From positions 1 through 52,421 of the IMG/VR virus record IMGVR_UViG_3300025891_000058: a stretch of DNA of 52,421 nucleotides; one strand, given 5' to 3'. The position numbers and the translations under genes are program-made. A model generated the notes under the pieces. That model was not told the origin of the DNA and made no database searches. It saw only the letters and a program-made list of their open reading frames with translations. The stretch is from a virus. Of the stretch, positions 6,778-14,568 are shown in pieces (positions within the stretch are counted from its first letter, which is position 1; each line of letters opens with the position of its first letter).

Positions 6778-7433
6778 TTTAATAGTCGTTTTAAGTTCGA
6801 TTTATTGTGAATTGTAGTAAACTTTTGAAGTTCTTCTATTAATTGCAAAACCCTTTCTTTTGATGGCTCTGGAAGTCCATGTTTTCCTGAATCTGCTCCA
6901 ATATTAACCTGTTTGGGGTTGATTCTTCCGATCAACTCAATCATTGATCCTAAGTTAAAATCCATAATTGGCTCAATGGTTACGAAAGTTTCAAAACCAC
7001 AATCAGAAAGCATTTCCATATACTTCATTCTTTCGTATGGTTTCGGACTATTTGCCATAATTTCAGGGTAATGAATATCGCTTTCAATCGTGGTGCAGAT
7101 AACAGATTTAGGCAATTTGAAATCCATTACTCTTTTTGGATTTTTAGTCTGAAACAAATATCTATTATCAAACTTATTGCAATAGTTTAATGTTTTGGCA
7201 ATCCAATCTTCCGGTATATTTTCAGCAAACAAATCACAACTTGAACCAACGAAAATAAAGTTTTCTGAGCCTAAGTCTGTTTTAATTTCCTTTTCGTCAA
7301 ATCGTACCGGCTTTAATTTGCCCCACCGCTTCATATAACAATAACTGCAATCGTGATAACATTCACCTTTTACGGTATTCCATGTGTGAGTCACAAAGTC
7401 GTACATGTTGCCTTTTGATATATTTAGTGCCAT
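6774..7433 (-). CDS. Radical SAM-like protein (DUF5131/Gp37-Gp68 type)
   Basis: 219 residues. Cys25, Cys29 and Cys32 form C-x3-C-x2-C (CYHDCSYC), the site that ligates a 4Fe-4S cluster and S-adenosylmethionine in radical SAM enzymes. The body shows barrel-like strands with FIFVGSSCDLF, ICTTIE, FVTIEPIMDF and VNIGADSG in order, matching the phage Gp37/Gp68 (DUF5131) family. The substrate is unknown; relatives are distantly like photoproduct lyases. At about 220 residues it is slightly short. Its leader has the AACGAT motif directly against the ATG. Confidence 0.85.
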   Translation of the reverse strand: MALNISKGNMYDFVTHTWNTVKGECYHDCSYCYMKRWGKLKPVRFDEKEIKTDLGSENFIFVGSSCDLFAENIPEDWIAKTLNYCNKFDNRYLFQTKNPKRVMDFKLPKSVICTTIESDIHYPEIMANSPKPYERMKYMEMLSDCGFETFVTIEPIMDFNLGSMIELIGRINPKQVNIGADSGKHGLPEPSKERVLQLIEELQKFTTIHNKSNLKRLLK

Positions 7434-7475
7434 ATCGTTTTTTAATTTGCTTTAAAGTTAATAATAATCAGTTAA

Positions 7476-8084
7476 TTATTTCAAATAATCGTTTAATATC
7501 TCACGGATTAATTTTGCCTGTGATATTAATACTGATGCATATAAGTGACCTTTCATATTTATTTCATTTGTCAGCTCAATTATTATTGATCTTATTTCGT
7601 CATTGTTGTACTTTTCCGGTTCGCATTTAATCTTCTCCATTTCGTCACGGGTCAATAATTCGCCAACGCTCCAAGTATCGGATTTAAACCAATGTTTTTT
7701 AACTTCCGGTATCGCTTCAGCTATCCATTTACCACCATCGTAAATAATGATTTGTTTTCTGCCGTCTGTTGCAAGTTTTGACAGTCCAATTAACTTTAGT
7801 CTACCAGACTTCATTTTGTCCATGTCGGTAGCTGTTTTGATTGTGCAACCAGAAATAAAACCGCGCTTTCTAGCTTCGCTGATTAGGTAGTTTTGCCATT
7901 GATTAACCACGTGTAATTCCATTAATCTTCGATTAAATTCATATCCGTGAAATAAATCACTTGCATACCTCGGAAGGCTCATAATAAACTCAAATTGATC
8001 TTCCGTAAATAATCTTTTTGCCTCCACTCTTTTAATCTCGTATTCCACGCCGTCAATTTTGATAATTTCAGTTTTGTTTGTCAT
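7476..8084 (-). CDS. Hypothetical protein
   Basis: 202 residues, mixed alpha/beta, with no recognised family. A Trp-containing segment (KKHWFKSDTWSVGELL) and a long C-terminal helix stand out. It sits 11 nt after the preceding gene and 42 nt before the radical-SAM gene. Confidence 0.68.
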   Translation of the reverse strand: MTNKTEIIKIDGVEYEIKRVEAKRLFTEDQFEFIMSLPRYASDLFHGYEFNRRLMELHVVNQWQNYLISEARKRGFISGCTIKTATDMDKMKSGRLKLIGLSKLATDGRKQIIIYDGGKWIAEAIPEVKKHWFKSDTWSVGELLTRDEMEKIKCEPEKYNNDEIRSIIIELTNEINMKGHLYASVLISQAKLIREILNDYLK

Positions 8085-8095
8085 TTTACTTTTAT

Positions 8096-8332
8096 TTAAA
8101 GTTCTGTTAATTCGTAATATGGAATATCATATTCTGTATGATTGAAATAAGCCTTAACTGATCTTTCTTTTAGGATGTTGCTGATTATTACAACATTTGC
8201 CCCGATTATATTTTTACTACCATCGGTTTGATGTCGAATTGTCGCAATACACCTATCTCCTACTTGTAATTTTTCTGCAAAATGATTGTAGGATTTTCCT
8301 TCCATGATTCTATTTAATTCGTTATAATCCAT
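8096..8332 (-). CDS. Hypothetical small protein
   Basis: 78 residues. After a helical start the core looks like a small beta barrel (LQVGDRCIATIRHQ ... VVIISNI ... YDIPYYELTEL). No family recognised. Part of the early small-gene array. Confidence 0.65.
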   Translation of the reverse strand: MDYNELNRIMEGKSYNHFAEKLQVGDRCIATIRHQTDGSKNIIGANVVIISNILKERSVKAYFNHTEYDIPYYELTEL

Positions 8333-8346
8333 TTTATTATAGTTTT

Positions 8347-8544
8347 TTAAAATAATTTCATTGTTAGTTCTATTCTGTTTTCCTTGCTTATTTTCTTACC
8401 CTTAATGCACGCCCAAAATCTCAAAGTTGCAAAAGAATAGCGTAAAATGTTGAGGTGCCCTGCATGATATTTAAACTTTTGCTTATCCCATCGCTTTATG
8501 ATTTTTGCATTAAATCGGGATTGGGATGTGTAAAAGGTATTCAT
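8347..8544 (-). CDS. Hypothetical small basic protein
   Basis: 65 residues, strongly basic, with no recognised domain. Its start overlaps the end of the DUF551 gene by 4 nt (ATGA), which supports it as a real coupled gene. Confidence 0.55.
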   Translation of the reverse strand: MNTFYTSQSRFNAKIIKRWDKQKFKYHAGHLNILRYSFATLRFWACIKGKKISKENRIELTMKLF

Positions 8545-8843
8545 TTGCGTTCAAGTGGTCTCCAATGGGTAACGTTAGTAAATGGCCTTGCTATTTCATT
8601 GGAATAAAATACATTATCTCTAACAAATCCACACACTTCGTATAAGTGAAATGGATGACTTCTTTTTAGTAGTACATTTATGTTTTTTTCTGGAAGCTCT
8701 TCTTCGACTGTAATCCATCGCTGTGCCTCTCTTGATCCTAATTGTGCCCAATCAATGTAGCATGTAACATCCATCCTTTTGTGAGCCGATAAACTTTGAT
8801 CTGATATATATCGACCAAATGCTACTTCTTCAATTGTTTTCAT
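8541..8843 (-). CDS. DUF551-family protein (copy 2)
   Basis: 100 residues. The C-terminal 60 carry the DUF551 pattern: RWITVEEELPE near 43, NVLLKR, then NVTHWRPLE at the end. It is clearly homologous to the protein at 2738-3049, including the N-terminal MKTI and the aligned HWRP motif, while the middle has diverged. Function of the family is unknown. Confidence 0.8.
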   Translation of the reverse strand: MKTIEEVAFGRYISDQSLSAHKRMDVTCYIDWAQLGSREAQRWITVEEELPEKNINVLLKRSHPFHLYEVCGFVRDNVFYSNEIARPFTNVTHWRPLERK

Positions 8844-8846
8844 AAT

Positions 8847-9038
8847 CTAAAATTTATCACCGTTTAGTAAATCGTTTTTATTTAATTGCCTCTTTGCCTC
8901 TTTGTCGAATTCTGACCAGTAGAACGTATTGACGATTGAATCTGGAAGTAATTGAATGCAACCACAAACTCGGTTTTTATTCATGAATTTGACAAAATCA
9001 ATTAAGGCTTGGCGTTCTGATCGTTTGCGTGCGGTCAT
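8847..9038 (-). CDS. Hypothetical small protein
   Basis: 63 residues, basic N-terminus (TARKRSERQALIDFVKFMNKN), then a short mixed segment with two close Cys (VCGC). Its ATG overlaps the preceding stop by 4 nt. No function assigned. Confidence 0.6.
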   Translation of the reverse strand: MTARKRSERQALIDFVKFMNKNRVCGCIQLLPDSIVNTFYWSEFDKEAKRQLNKNDLLNGDKF

Positions 9039-9253
9039 TTTGATTTAGTTAATGATAATATTCTTCCTCCAACTTCTATCTCTTCGCCTTTATTTAAGCG
9101 ATCAATAACCTCATTAACCATTTCTTCGGCGTATTCAAACATCACATTTGAAATATCATCAATATGTTTTGCATTTAACTCTCCAAGGGTAGATAGGCCG
9201 TTTGTCCTATTGTGGATTACCTTACCTAATAAATATCGTTTTGGATGATCCAT
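9035..9253 (-). CDS. Hypothetical small protein
   Basis: 72 residues, helical in the middle (DDISNVMFEYAEEMVNEVIDRLNKG), ending in a short beta hairpin. It is the first gene downstream of palindromic element copy 2, and its leader carries the AAAACGATA motif 5 nt before ATG, so it likely heads a unit that continues to 2738. Confidence 0.66.
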   Translation of the reverse strand: MDHPKRYLLGKVIHNRTNGLSTLGELNAKHIDDISNVMFEYAEEMVNEVIDRLNKGEEIEVGGRILSLTKSK

Positions 9254-9314
9254 TTCTTTATCGTTTTAAATTATACGTAAAAATATACCTAATATTAACA
9301 CATTCAACAAAAGA

Positions 9315-9332
9315 TGTTTTTAAACATGTTTT
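9315..9332 (-). promoter_or_regulatory. Palindromic regulatory element, copy 2
   Basis: Plus strand TGTT-TTTA-AACATGTTTT. The larger dyad ATGTTTTTAAACAT is perfect. It overlaps the last codons of the HNH gene and lies 62 nt upstream of the ATG at 9253. A TTG-N17-TATATTTT promoter-like pair follows on the minus strand. Confidence 0.72.
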
Positions 9333-9598
9333 ATCCCATTCTTTGCCATAAATTCAGCGTGAATCTGCATTAGTTCGGCTTTGGTATATGGTGGTGACTG
9401 CGTGTGTATTGCGTCGTGAAGATCGTAATTAAGCGCAATTAAGCCGTTTATATCAAGTTTGTTTTTGCCTATTCTGCCATTGATATGGTGGACGTTGACC
9501 CCTGGCGTTCCGTCGTTTTTTACTTCGCAAATAATATCTTCTTTGATCTGATAGCCAAAAAAACGCATGTAAACTTTTATGTAGTCAGGAACTGCCAT
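9320..9598 (-). CDS. HNH endonuclease-like protein
   Basis: 92 residues. The segment VNVHHINGRIGKN-x-LDINGLIALNYDLHDAIH has the HH metal-binding pair, the Asn-containing turn and the closing His of an HNH (His-Me finger) nuclease. No Cys4 zinc knuckle is present. It directly follows the VRR-NUC gene and may be a small replication, recombination or homing nuclease. Confidence 0.78.
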   Translation of the reverse strand: MAVPDYIKVYMRFFGYQIKEDIICEVKNDGTPGVNVHHINGRIGKNKLDINGLIALNYDLHDAIHTQSPPYTKAELMQIHAEFMAKNGIKHV

Positions 9599-10021
9599 TT
9601 ATTCGAGTTTTAAATATTCATCGATGATTGATTTAGCCATATCGAACCCAATCGCAAACATCGGATAATATCCTTTAGCGTTCAAAAGTCGCATGCAGTT
9701 AATTTGTTCCTGAACGTGTTCTGTGACCGCTTCGCCGTTTCGCTTATAAAGTACTTCACCTTCTTTTTTAAGTTCGATAAATAGGCCGTGAAACTCTCCA
9801 CGAGGTTCGTAGATGGAAATATCCGGGAATCCTTTATTGCTTCGTAGTTTTGAAATCTGTACCGCCTGGCCAATGGTTAATTTCATAGCACCAGCCATGT
9901 CGGAGTTGAAAATCACGGCAGGATAAGCGATTTTCAAATAATCGCAAACCATTTTTTGGAGTTCTTTCTCGCTTTGCTGTTTTAGCACTGTTTTTGCCCT
10001 GTACGTTTTCTGTTTATACAT
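9599..10021 (-). CDS. VRR-NUC domain nuclease
   Basis: 140 residues. The core GFPDISIYEPRGEFHGLFIELKK supplies the PD...E-x-K catalytic pattern of VRR-NUC (PD-(D/E)XK) nucleases, with an N-terminal SEKELQKMVCDYL helix and a downstream Gln/Leu helix and GYYPMF strand as in the family. Phage VRR-NUC proteins are thought to act as junction-resolving or structure-specific nucleases. It fits the replication region here. Confidence 0.88.
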   Translation of the reverse strand: MYKQKTYRAKTVLKQQSEKELQKMVCDYLKIAYPAVIFNSDMAGAMKLTIGQAVQISKLRSNKGFPDISIYEPRGEFHGLFIELKKEGEVLYKRNGEAVTEHVQEQINCMRLLNAKGYYPMFAIGFDMAKSIIDEYLKLE

Positions 10022-10050
10022 TTACTTGTCTTTTTACTTAATCGTTAAAT

Positions 10051-10365
10051 TTAGAGTATTTCTGTATTATTGTTGCTTAATACTTCCCCTAATTCTATCA
10101 CAAAATAAGTCACTCCCTCAACTGCTCCCCATTCCGGCCTTCCGGACCCAATCCAAATGCCTTTACATTCAACTGTAATGCGTGGACTATTTGCAGAATA
10201 TCCATTTGTAAATTGAACGTGACTAAATGGTCTAATCTCATCTAGTGGCCAATATAACAGCCTATTTTGCCAGTATGGCTTAATTTCCCGGTACTCTTCC
10301 AATTTTACGCCCGACTTAATCAAGTCGAACCATTGCTTTTTTAATGTCAGCTTTAACGTTTTCAT
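10051..10365 (-). CDS. ASCH-domain-like protein
   Basis: 104 residues. LTLKKQWFDLIKSGVKLEEYREIKPYW at the N-terminus, followed by strands VQFTNGY and ITVECKGI, matches phage ASCH-type proteins: a PUA-like beta barrel that binds nucleic acid or modified bases. Its first 50 nt overlap the end of the upstream 63-aa gene in another frame, which is unusual for this genome. Confidence 0.75.
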   Translation of the reverse strand: MKTLKLTLKKQWFDLIKSGVKLEEYREIKPYWQNRLLYWPLDEIRPFSHVQFTNGYSANSPRITVECKGIWIGSGRPEWGAVEGVTYFVIELGEVLSNNNTEIL

Positions 10366-10507
10366 ATTTAATTATTAAGTTTTGTTTTTCTTTGTCCATT
10401 TCCATTATCATCTCAATCGCACCTTTTAGTATTCGCTGGTGTTCGGAAAACGACACTAATCCTGGATTGTCTCGGGTATCGCAAATTTCATCAAATGTTA
10501 TTTTCAT
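10316..10507 (-). CDS. Small helical hypothetical protein
   Basis: 63 residues, with an N-terminal FDEICDTRDNPG segment and a long amphipathic helix (KGAIEMIMEMDKEKQNLIIKYENVKADIKK) that could dimerise. Its last 50 nt overlap the ASCH gene. No function assigned. Confidence 0.55.
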   Translation of the reverse strand: MKITFDEICDTRDNPGLVSFSEHQRILKGAIEMIMEMDKEKQNLIIKYENVKADIKKAMVRLD

Positions 10508-10545
10508 GATTAAAATAATAAAGGGTTAATTTTTGATAATTCTGT

Positions 10546-11304
10546 TTAATCAAATAGAGTTGCTTCTTTTCTGTAATTTGTAATTAATATTTCAGTCCTT
10601 CTATTTTTTAAATTTTGACGCTCACCGATAATATAAACATTCAAATTTCGCTCTTTGGCTTGTTGTAAAATGAATGTATTATCAAATTCAGACATTGCCC
10701 ATTTACATCCAGTTTTTTGAAGTGTATTAAATAATTCAATACTATTATTTTCTGTGAATGAATTACTATAATTGTCGTCTGTTCCAATATACGGAGGGTC
10801 TGAATAAATAAAACAGTTTTCAGATTCGCTTTGTATGAACTGAATGCTATTTATGAATTTATCAAATGTGAAACAACAAAATTTAACCTCGTCCATATAT
10901 TTGAATGTCGCATCAAAATACTCAGATGTTTGTCTTTTACTTTTTGTTCCAAGATCGAGCGTGCCCATTTTTCCCATCCATGTTAGATTTGATAAAAATA
11001 AGAATCTTATTGCTTTTTTAATTGGATCTAATTCTTCGTTAATTTTCCAGTAATCCAATAGTCCTGAATGTATAGGCATTAAATAAAATGCCTTCTCGAG
11101 ATCTTCTTTTTGGTTCATTAAGCACATAAAAAGATTAAAAACATCTGAGTCCAAATCATTTACAATATTATACTTTGCTTTCGGTTTATTGAAAAACATT
11201 CCACCTGCGCCAAAAAATGGCTCGATATAAATTTTATGGTCGGGGAAATAAGGAATAATCTTTTCTGCAATAGCCGACTTATTTCCAAGTCTTCTTAAAA
11301 TCAT
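10546..11304 (-). CDS. dam: DNA adenine methylase, D12 class
   Basis: 252 residues. The SAM-binding motif PFFGAGG is near residues 29-35, preceded by RRLGNKSAIAEKI. The catalytic motif DPPY (IYSDPPYIGTDD) is near 169-172. These mark a class D12 (Dam-like) N6-adenine methyltransferase. No partner restriction enzyme is evident, so it is best read as an orphan phage methylase, likely protecting phage DNA or marking it for replication. The gene ends 4 nt into the next unit. Confidence 0.92.
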   Translation of the reverse strand: MILRRLGNKSAIAEKIIPYFPDHKIYIEPFFGAGGMFFNKPKAKYNIVNDLDSDVFNLFMCLMNQKEDLEKAFYLMPIHSGLLDYWKINEELDPIKKAIRFLFLSNLTWMGKMGTLDLGTKSKRQTSEYFDATFKYMDEVKFCCFTFDKFINSIQFIQSESENCFIYSDPPYIGTDDNYSNSFTENNSIELFNTLQKTGCKWAMSEFDNTFILQQAKERNLNVYIIGERQNLKNRRTEILITNYRKEATLFD

Positions 11305-11729
11305 AATAATTCAGTTTTAATTTTAGTATAGTTTTTGCGTTTCCATCCTTTTGAAATAAGATCCTTTCTTACTTTCATTGATTTTTCAATAAAGCATTTC
11401 TTACATATTTTCCCATTGATCCACCCCCTTGAAAAATACCAATTATCTTTATCGCATTTTTTAAATTCACCGCAAACCTTGCAAGGCTTTTCCCATTCCC
11501 CGTCTACAAAAATACATCCTGAATGTAGTCTTTTATGATCAAACGGTGTAACTAACTGAAGGTTACTTATGTCGTTATTTGTTTTGATCAAATCTTTATG
11601 ATGTATTTGCATTCCGAGCGGTATTTTGCCGTTATGCCTCTCCCAGTTAATGCAATGTTCAAATCTGAGCCTGCCTTCTTCGTCTTTTGCGTATCTGAAA
11701 TAACCGCTTTTTGTTTTCTTGTGCTCCAT
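11301..11729 (-). CDS. HNH endonuclease with zinc-binding tail
   Basis: 142 residues. MQIHHKDLIKTNNDISNLQLVTPFDHKRLHSG shows the HNH_3 pattern (HH-Asn-His). CKVCGEFKKC and later CKKC form a zinc-binding module. The phage homing-type layout suggests a mobile nuclease lodged beside the dam gene, which it overlaps by 4 nt. Confidence 0.85.
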   Translation of the reverse strand: MEHKKTKSGYFRYAKDEEGRLRFEHCINWERHNGKIPLGMQIHHKDLIKTNNDISNLQLVTPFDHKRLHSGCIFVDGEWEKPCKVCGEFKKCDKDNWYFSRGWINGKICKKCFIEKSMKVRKDLISKGWKRKNYTKIKTELL

Positions 11730-11793
11730 AACTATTTAATAAATGGTTTATGCGTGCAATATACAAAAACCTTTTGATACTACAAAATAAAAT

Positions 11794-12009
11794 TCAATGT
11801 TTCTCATCATCCTGTAAAGTTCGATCGTCTGCCAGTAATCGCTGAAACTCATCATACATCTGCTTGTAATTGACATATGTCGGGTCCATATCCGACCAGT
11901 AAGGCGCTTGTCCGGCCTGCTTAATGAGCAATTCAATCTGACATTTGCGCCGGTTCATTCGGATATATTTGAATCCTTTATTCATATGCCACTCTCGATC
12001 ATATTTCAT
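11794..12009 (-). CDS. Hypothetical small protein
   Basis: 71 residues, hydrophilic, with a basic N-terminus (EWHMNKGFKYIRMNRRKCQ) and an acidic C-terminus. Its ATG overlaps the stop of the 31-aa gene as ATGA, which supports this frame over the overlapping frame at 11748-11936. Function unknown. Confidence 0.65.
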   Translation of the reverse strand: MKYDREWHMNKGFKYIRMNRRKCQIELLIKQAGQAPYWSDMDPTYVNYKQMYDEFQRLLADDRTLQDDEKH

Positions 12010-12101
12010 TTTGCTTTTTGTTTAAATATTAAAAATCTTAATTGTTCGATTAAAAGTGATATTTTTCTGTTTTTGTCTTTTACTTCTTTCGGTTCTTTCA
12101 T
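12006..12101 (-). CDS. Very small basic protein
   Basis: 31 residues: highly charged MKEPKEVKDKNRK, then a hydrophobic helix (ISLLIEQLRFLIF). It sits 2 nt after the primase-helicase stop and is ATGA-coupled to the next gene. Supported by packing alone. Confidence 0.45.
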   Translation of the reverse strand: MKEPKEVKDKNRKISLLIEQLRFLIFKQKAK

Positions 12102-12103
12102 GA

Positions 12104-13852
12104 TTAAAATGCATTATCTAAAGGGTTTGTGTTCGATTCCTTCGGTTCGATATAATTATTCATTGGAAAATTATTTCTTTGAACCTCCGTGTAATATCTG
12201 TTTTCTGTAATTTCATATTGAAAGTCAACTTCGCCAGGTATTCCAACTAATCGCTGTTTTTTAATCTTCCCGATAATTATTTTAACGGTTTTATCTGCAT
12301 AGTCCGTTTTTCGGTACGGCCTCCATACACTCACTACATTATCTGCCTTATCTGAAAATGTACCCCCTCCTTTTATCTTGTAAATATCTGGCTGCGGGTA
12401 GTTTTCTTTTCCCATAAATTGAGGCGTATTTTGATGGGCAACCAATCCAAAACAAACATCGTTATCAATGCTAAACTTCTTTAACTTAGTCATAAACCGG
12501 CTAATATAAAGGTCTTCACGCTCTCCTTTTTCCATTAAATGATCTATGTTATTATAAGGGTCCACGGTGCAACAATTAACGCCATAACGCCGTATTAAGT
12601 ACTTAAATCGCGTTAATATCCCATCTAATTGATAATCTTCTTCTGGCAAGACAAAGTAAAAATGTTCGTTTATAAAGTTGGCTGCATCCCTGTATTCATC
12701 CTCTGACATTACATTTGAAAATCTTTTATCTGTTGATTTGCCTGTATAATTATGAATTAACTCATCAATTAATTCGCTTATAGGGTAATTTTCAGGACAA
12801 AACATTGCAAATTTCCAATCTTCATTTTCTGCTTTTTTTACCTGAAGAGCGTTCCAGAAACATGACTTACCTTCATTATTGTAGCCTGTTAAGATCGTTA
12901 CTTCACCTTGCCTCCACCGCCAATGCTTATCTAGCTTTTCAAAGTACGTTGTAGTTCCGTATCGTTTACCATTCCTAAACTCGTGCAGCATCTTATCCCA
13001 TTCCATCGCAACTGTAAATACTCCATCCAAAGGTATTTCTTTTGCGGTTTCAAGTATGTTTTTTAGCTCTTCTTTGCCGTATTTGATAAGATACTCGTTT
13101 GCATCCTTACAGTCCTTAAAATCGACTAAAAAGCAACGTTCTGCACCTATTCGCCTAATTAGCTCATTTCTTAACTGCACCCCAGCTTCATCTGAATCAA
13201 CTGCAATATACCATTTTTCAACTCTTTCGATATCGTCATAACACTGGTCAATGAAATCAAAATTCTTTGCACCGTTTGGAACCGATACGCAATTTTTTAA
13301 ACCAACCTCAATGAACGAAAGACAATCAATTTCACCTTCTACAATTATAGCATACGTTTGTTTTTCAAGTCCATTTAAATTGTAAAGTATTAATTCTGCA
13401 TTTTTAAACAGCTTAAAAGACTTTGAAGCGCCCCTATATTTGATGTTAATTAATTCCTCACCTCTGAAATAATTAAAGTTTATCGTTTCGACTTCTTTCT
13501 CGAATTGTGGCATCCATTCCACGCCGGATGTTATCTTCATTCGCCTAAGCGTAAACTGAGATATTCCACGACCCTCAAAATATTTCACAACCTTATCGCT
13601 TAAATCTGTTCCATTATGCCATTCAGGACGGGCAAAGGCTTTCTCTTTCGGCTTAAAATCTTTGAACTCATAAAACGCTTCGCCGCAATTATGGCACTTC
13701 CCTAATTTGTCGTTATGATTCCAGTTAAAACATTTGTCTTTTTGTTTTTTCCGATCTGCAGAACACGCGGGACATTGAGTTGATTCCGTTCCGTTATATT
13801 TTGCAAAATCGACTGTGTATTCCTGTCGTGTTGATTTAGCTATAATTTTCAT
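12104..13852 (-). CDS. Primase-helicase (DnaG/DnaB-like, T7 gp4 type)
   Basis: 582 residues with the layout of a bifunctional replisome enzyme. The N-terminal zinc-binding domain has CPAC (about 27-30) and CHNC (about 53-56). A TOPRIM domain shows VEGEID near 170 and AVDSDEAG near 218, giving the Glu and Asp-x-Asp metal ligands. A DnaB/RecA-type helicase follows, with Walker A GYNNEGKS near 322, Walker B CTVDPYNN near 430 and LVAHQN near 470. It would prime lagging strands and unwind the fork. It directly follows the DUF1376 replication gene (4-nt overlap). Confidence 0.92.
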   Translation of the reverse strand: MKIIAKSTRQEYTVDFAKYNGTESTQCPACSADRKKQKDKCFNWNHNDKLGKCHNCGEAFYEFKDFKPKEKAFARPEWHNGTDLSDKVVKYFEGRGISQFTLRRMKITSGVEWMPQFEKEVETINFNYFRGEELINIKYRGASKSFKLFKNAELILYNLNGLEKQTYAIIVEGEIDCLSFIEVGLKNCVSVPNGAKNFDFIDQCYDDIERVEKWYIAVDSDEAGVQLRNELIRRIGAERCFLVDFKDCKDANEYLIKYGKEELKNILETAKEIPLDGVFTVAMEWDKMLHEFRNGKRYGTTTYFEKLDKHWRWRQGEVTILTGYNNEGKSCFWNALQVKKAENEDWKFAMFCPENYPISELIDELIHNYTGKSTDKRFSNVMSEDEYRDAANFINEHFYFVLPEEDYQLDGILTRFKYLIRRYGVNCCTVDPYNNIDHLMEKGEREDLYISRFMTKLKKFSIDNDVCFGLVAHQNTPQFMGKENYPQPDIYKIKGGGTFSDKADNVVSVWRPYRKTDYADKTVKIIIGKIKKQRLVGIPGEVDFQYEITENRYYTEVQRNNFPMNNYIEPKESNTNPLDNAF

Positions 13853-14568
13853 CTGTATTCAGGTTTTAGTCCGTGTGTCATGTATTCTTCTGCTGTCATT
13901 CCTTTCCCGACTACTGTCATAGGAACACGTTCAATTTTAGTATTATCTGATTCTAAATTTGTCAATTCTTGCATCCAACATTTTTGATTTATCCATGTTG
14001 ATAGATTTTTCCATTCAGGACAAAACATTTTCAACTCTTTCAGTTTTTTCTTATGAGCCTTTTCTTTATTTAGTGCAAGAAGCAACAATTCAACATCTTC
14101 ATTTTTGCATTTCTTTTGGAAGTTTTTAAATTCAACGTCTGGACCTCCTTTTGTTGATGGATATTGTTTTCTAAAAATTTCAAATTTCTCCTTTATTTCT
14201 TTAGTATTTACAACTATATTTATATCTTCATTTTCATTTTCCATATGTGAGGTCATATGACCTTCTTTTTTTGTATGCTGATTTAGTCCTAATTTATTAT
14301 TTCGTCTGCTGTCAGTAAATAACTTACGTTTGTTTTGTTCGTCCTCTAATCTAACATTATAAAACAATCCTTTATTATCCTGAATAAATTTGTCCTTTAA
14401 TGTGTCCCAGAGTTGACCTATTGTTTGACCTATCATATGTGAGGTCATATGACCACGATTAAATTGAAGCATTAATAATTCAATGTAGGCACCTTTTTCT
14501 TCAAAGGTCATTCCCATTGTGCCTCCTAGATAGTCATTTGGGTAAAATAAAAAAGCCGGATCTTTCAT
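13849..14568 (-). CDS. DUF1376-type replication protein
   Basis: 239 residues. The N-terminus (DPAFLFYPNDYLGGTMGMTFEEKGAYIELLMLQF) matches DUF1376, the winged-helix-like domain of phage replication proteins that precede helicase loaders or helicases. The C-terminal part (about 125-215) is helical and Lys-rich. Two GHMTSHM peptides (near 39 and 103) come from a 21-bp repeat within the gene at 14242 and 14434. Together these suggest an initiator that binds an origin inside its own gene, as in lambdoid phages. Origin binding is inference. Confidence 0.8.
   Translation of the reverse strand: MKDPAFLFYPNDYLGGTMGMTFEEKGAYIELLMLQFNRGHMTSHMIGQTIGQLWDTLKDKFIQDNKGLFYNVRLEDEQNKRKLFTDSRRNNKLGLNQHTKKEGHMTSHMENENEDINIVVNTKEIKEKFEIFRKQYPSTKGGPDVEFKNFQKKCKNEDVELLLLALNKEKAHKKKLKELKMFCPEWKNLSTWINQKCWMQELTNLESDNTKIERVPMTVVGKGMTAEEYMTHGLKPEYR
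14242..14262. repeat. Origin-like 21-bp repeat, copy 1
   Basis: Identical to 14434-14454. It contains the perfect 12-bp palindrome GGTCATATGACC at 14251-14262, preceded by CATATGTGA. Lies inside the DUF1376 replication gene. Confidence 0.8.
14413..14433. repeat. Tandem TTGACCTAT repeats
   Basis: TTGACCTAT occurs at 14413-14421 and again at 14425-14433, 12 bp apart, directly adjoining origin-like repeat copy 2. It shares the TGACC core. The arrangement resembles a small iteron cluster. Confidence 0.6.
14434..14454. repeat. Origin-like 21-bp repeat, copy 2
   Basis: The second copy of the 21-bp repeat, palindrome at 14443-14454. With copy 1 and the TTGACCTAT pair it spans about 210 bp of the replication gene, a candidate replication origin. 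Confidence 0.8.

Noticed and set aside
11748-11936. 62-codon frame overlapping the 71-aa gene
   Set aside because: The 71-aa frame is ATGA-coupled to its neighbour and has ordinary composition; this one is Met/Arg/Cys-biased and uncoupled.
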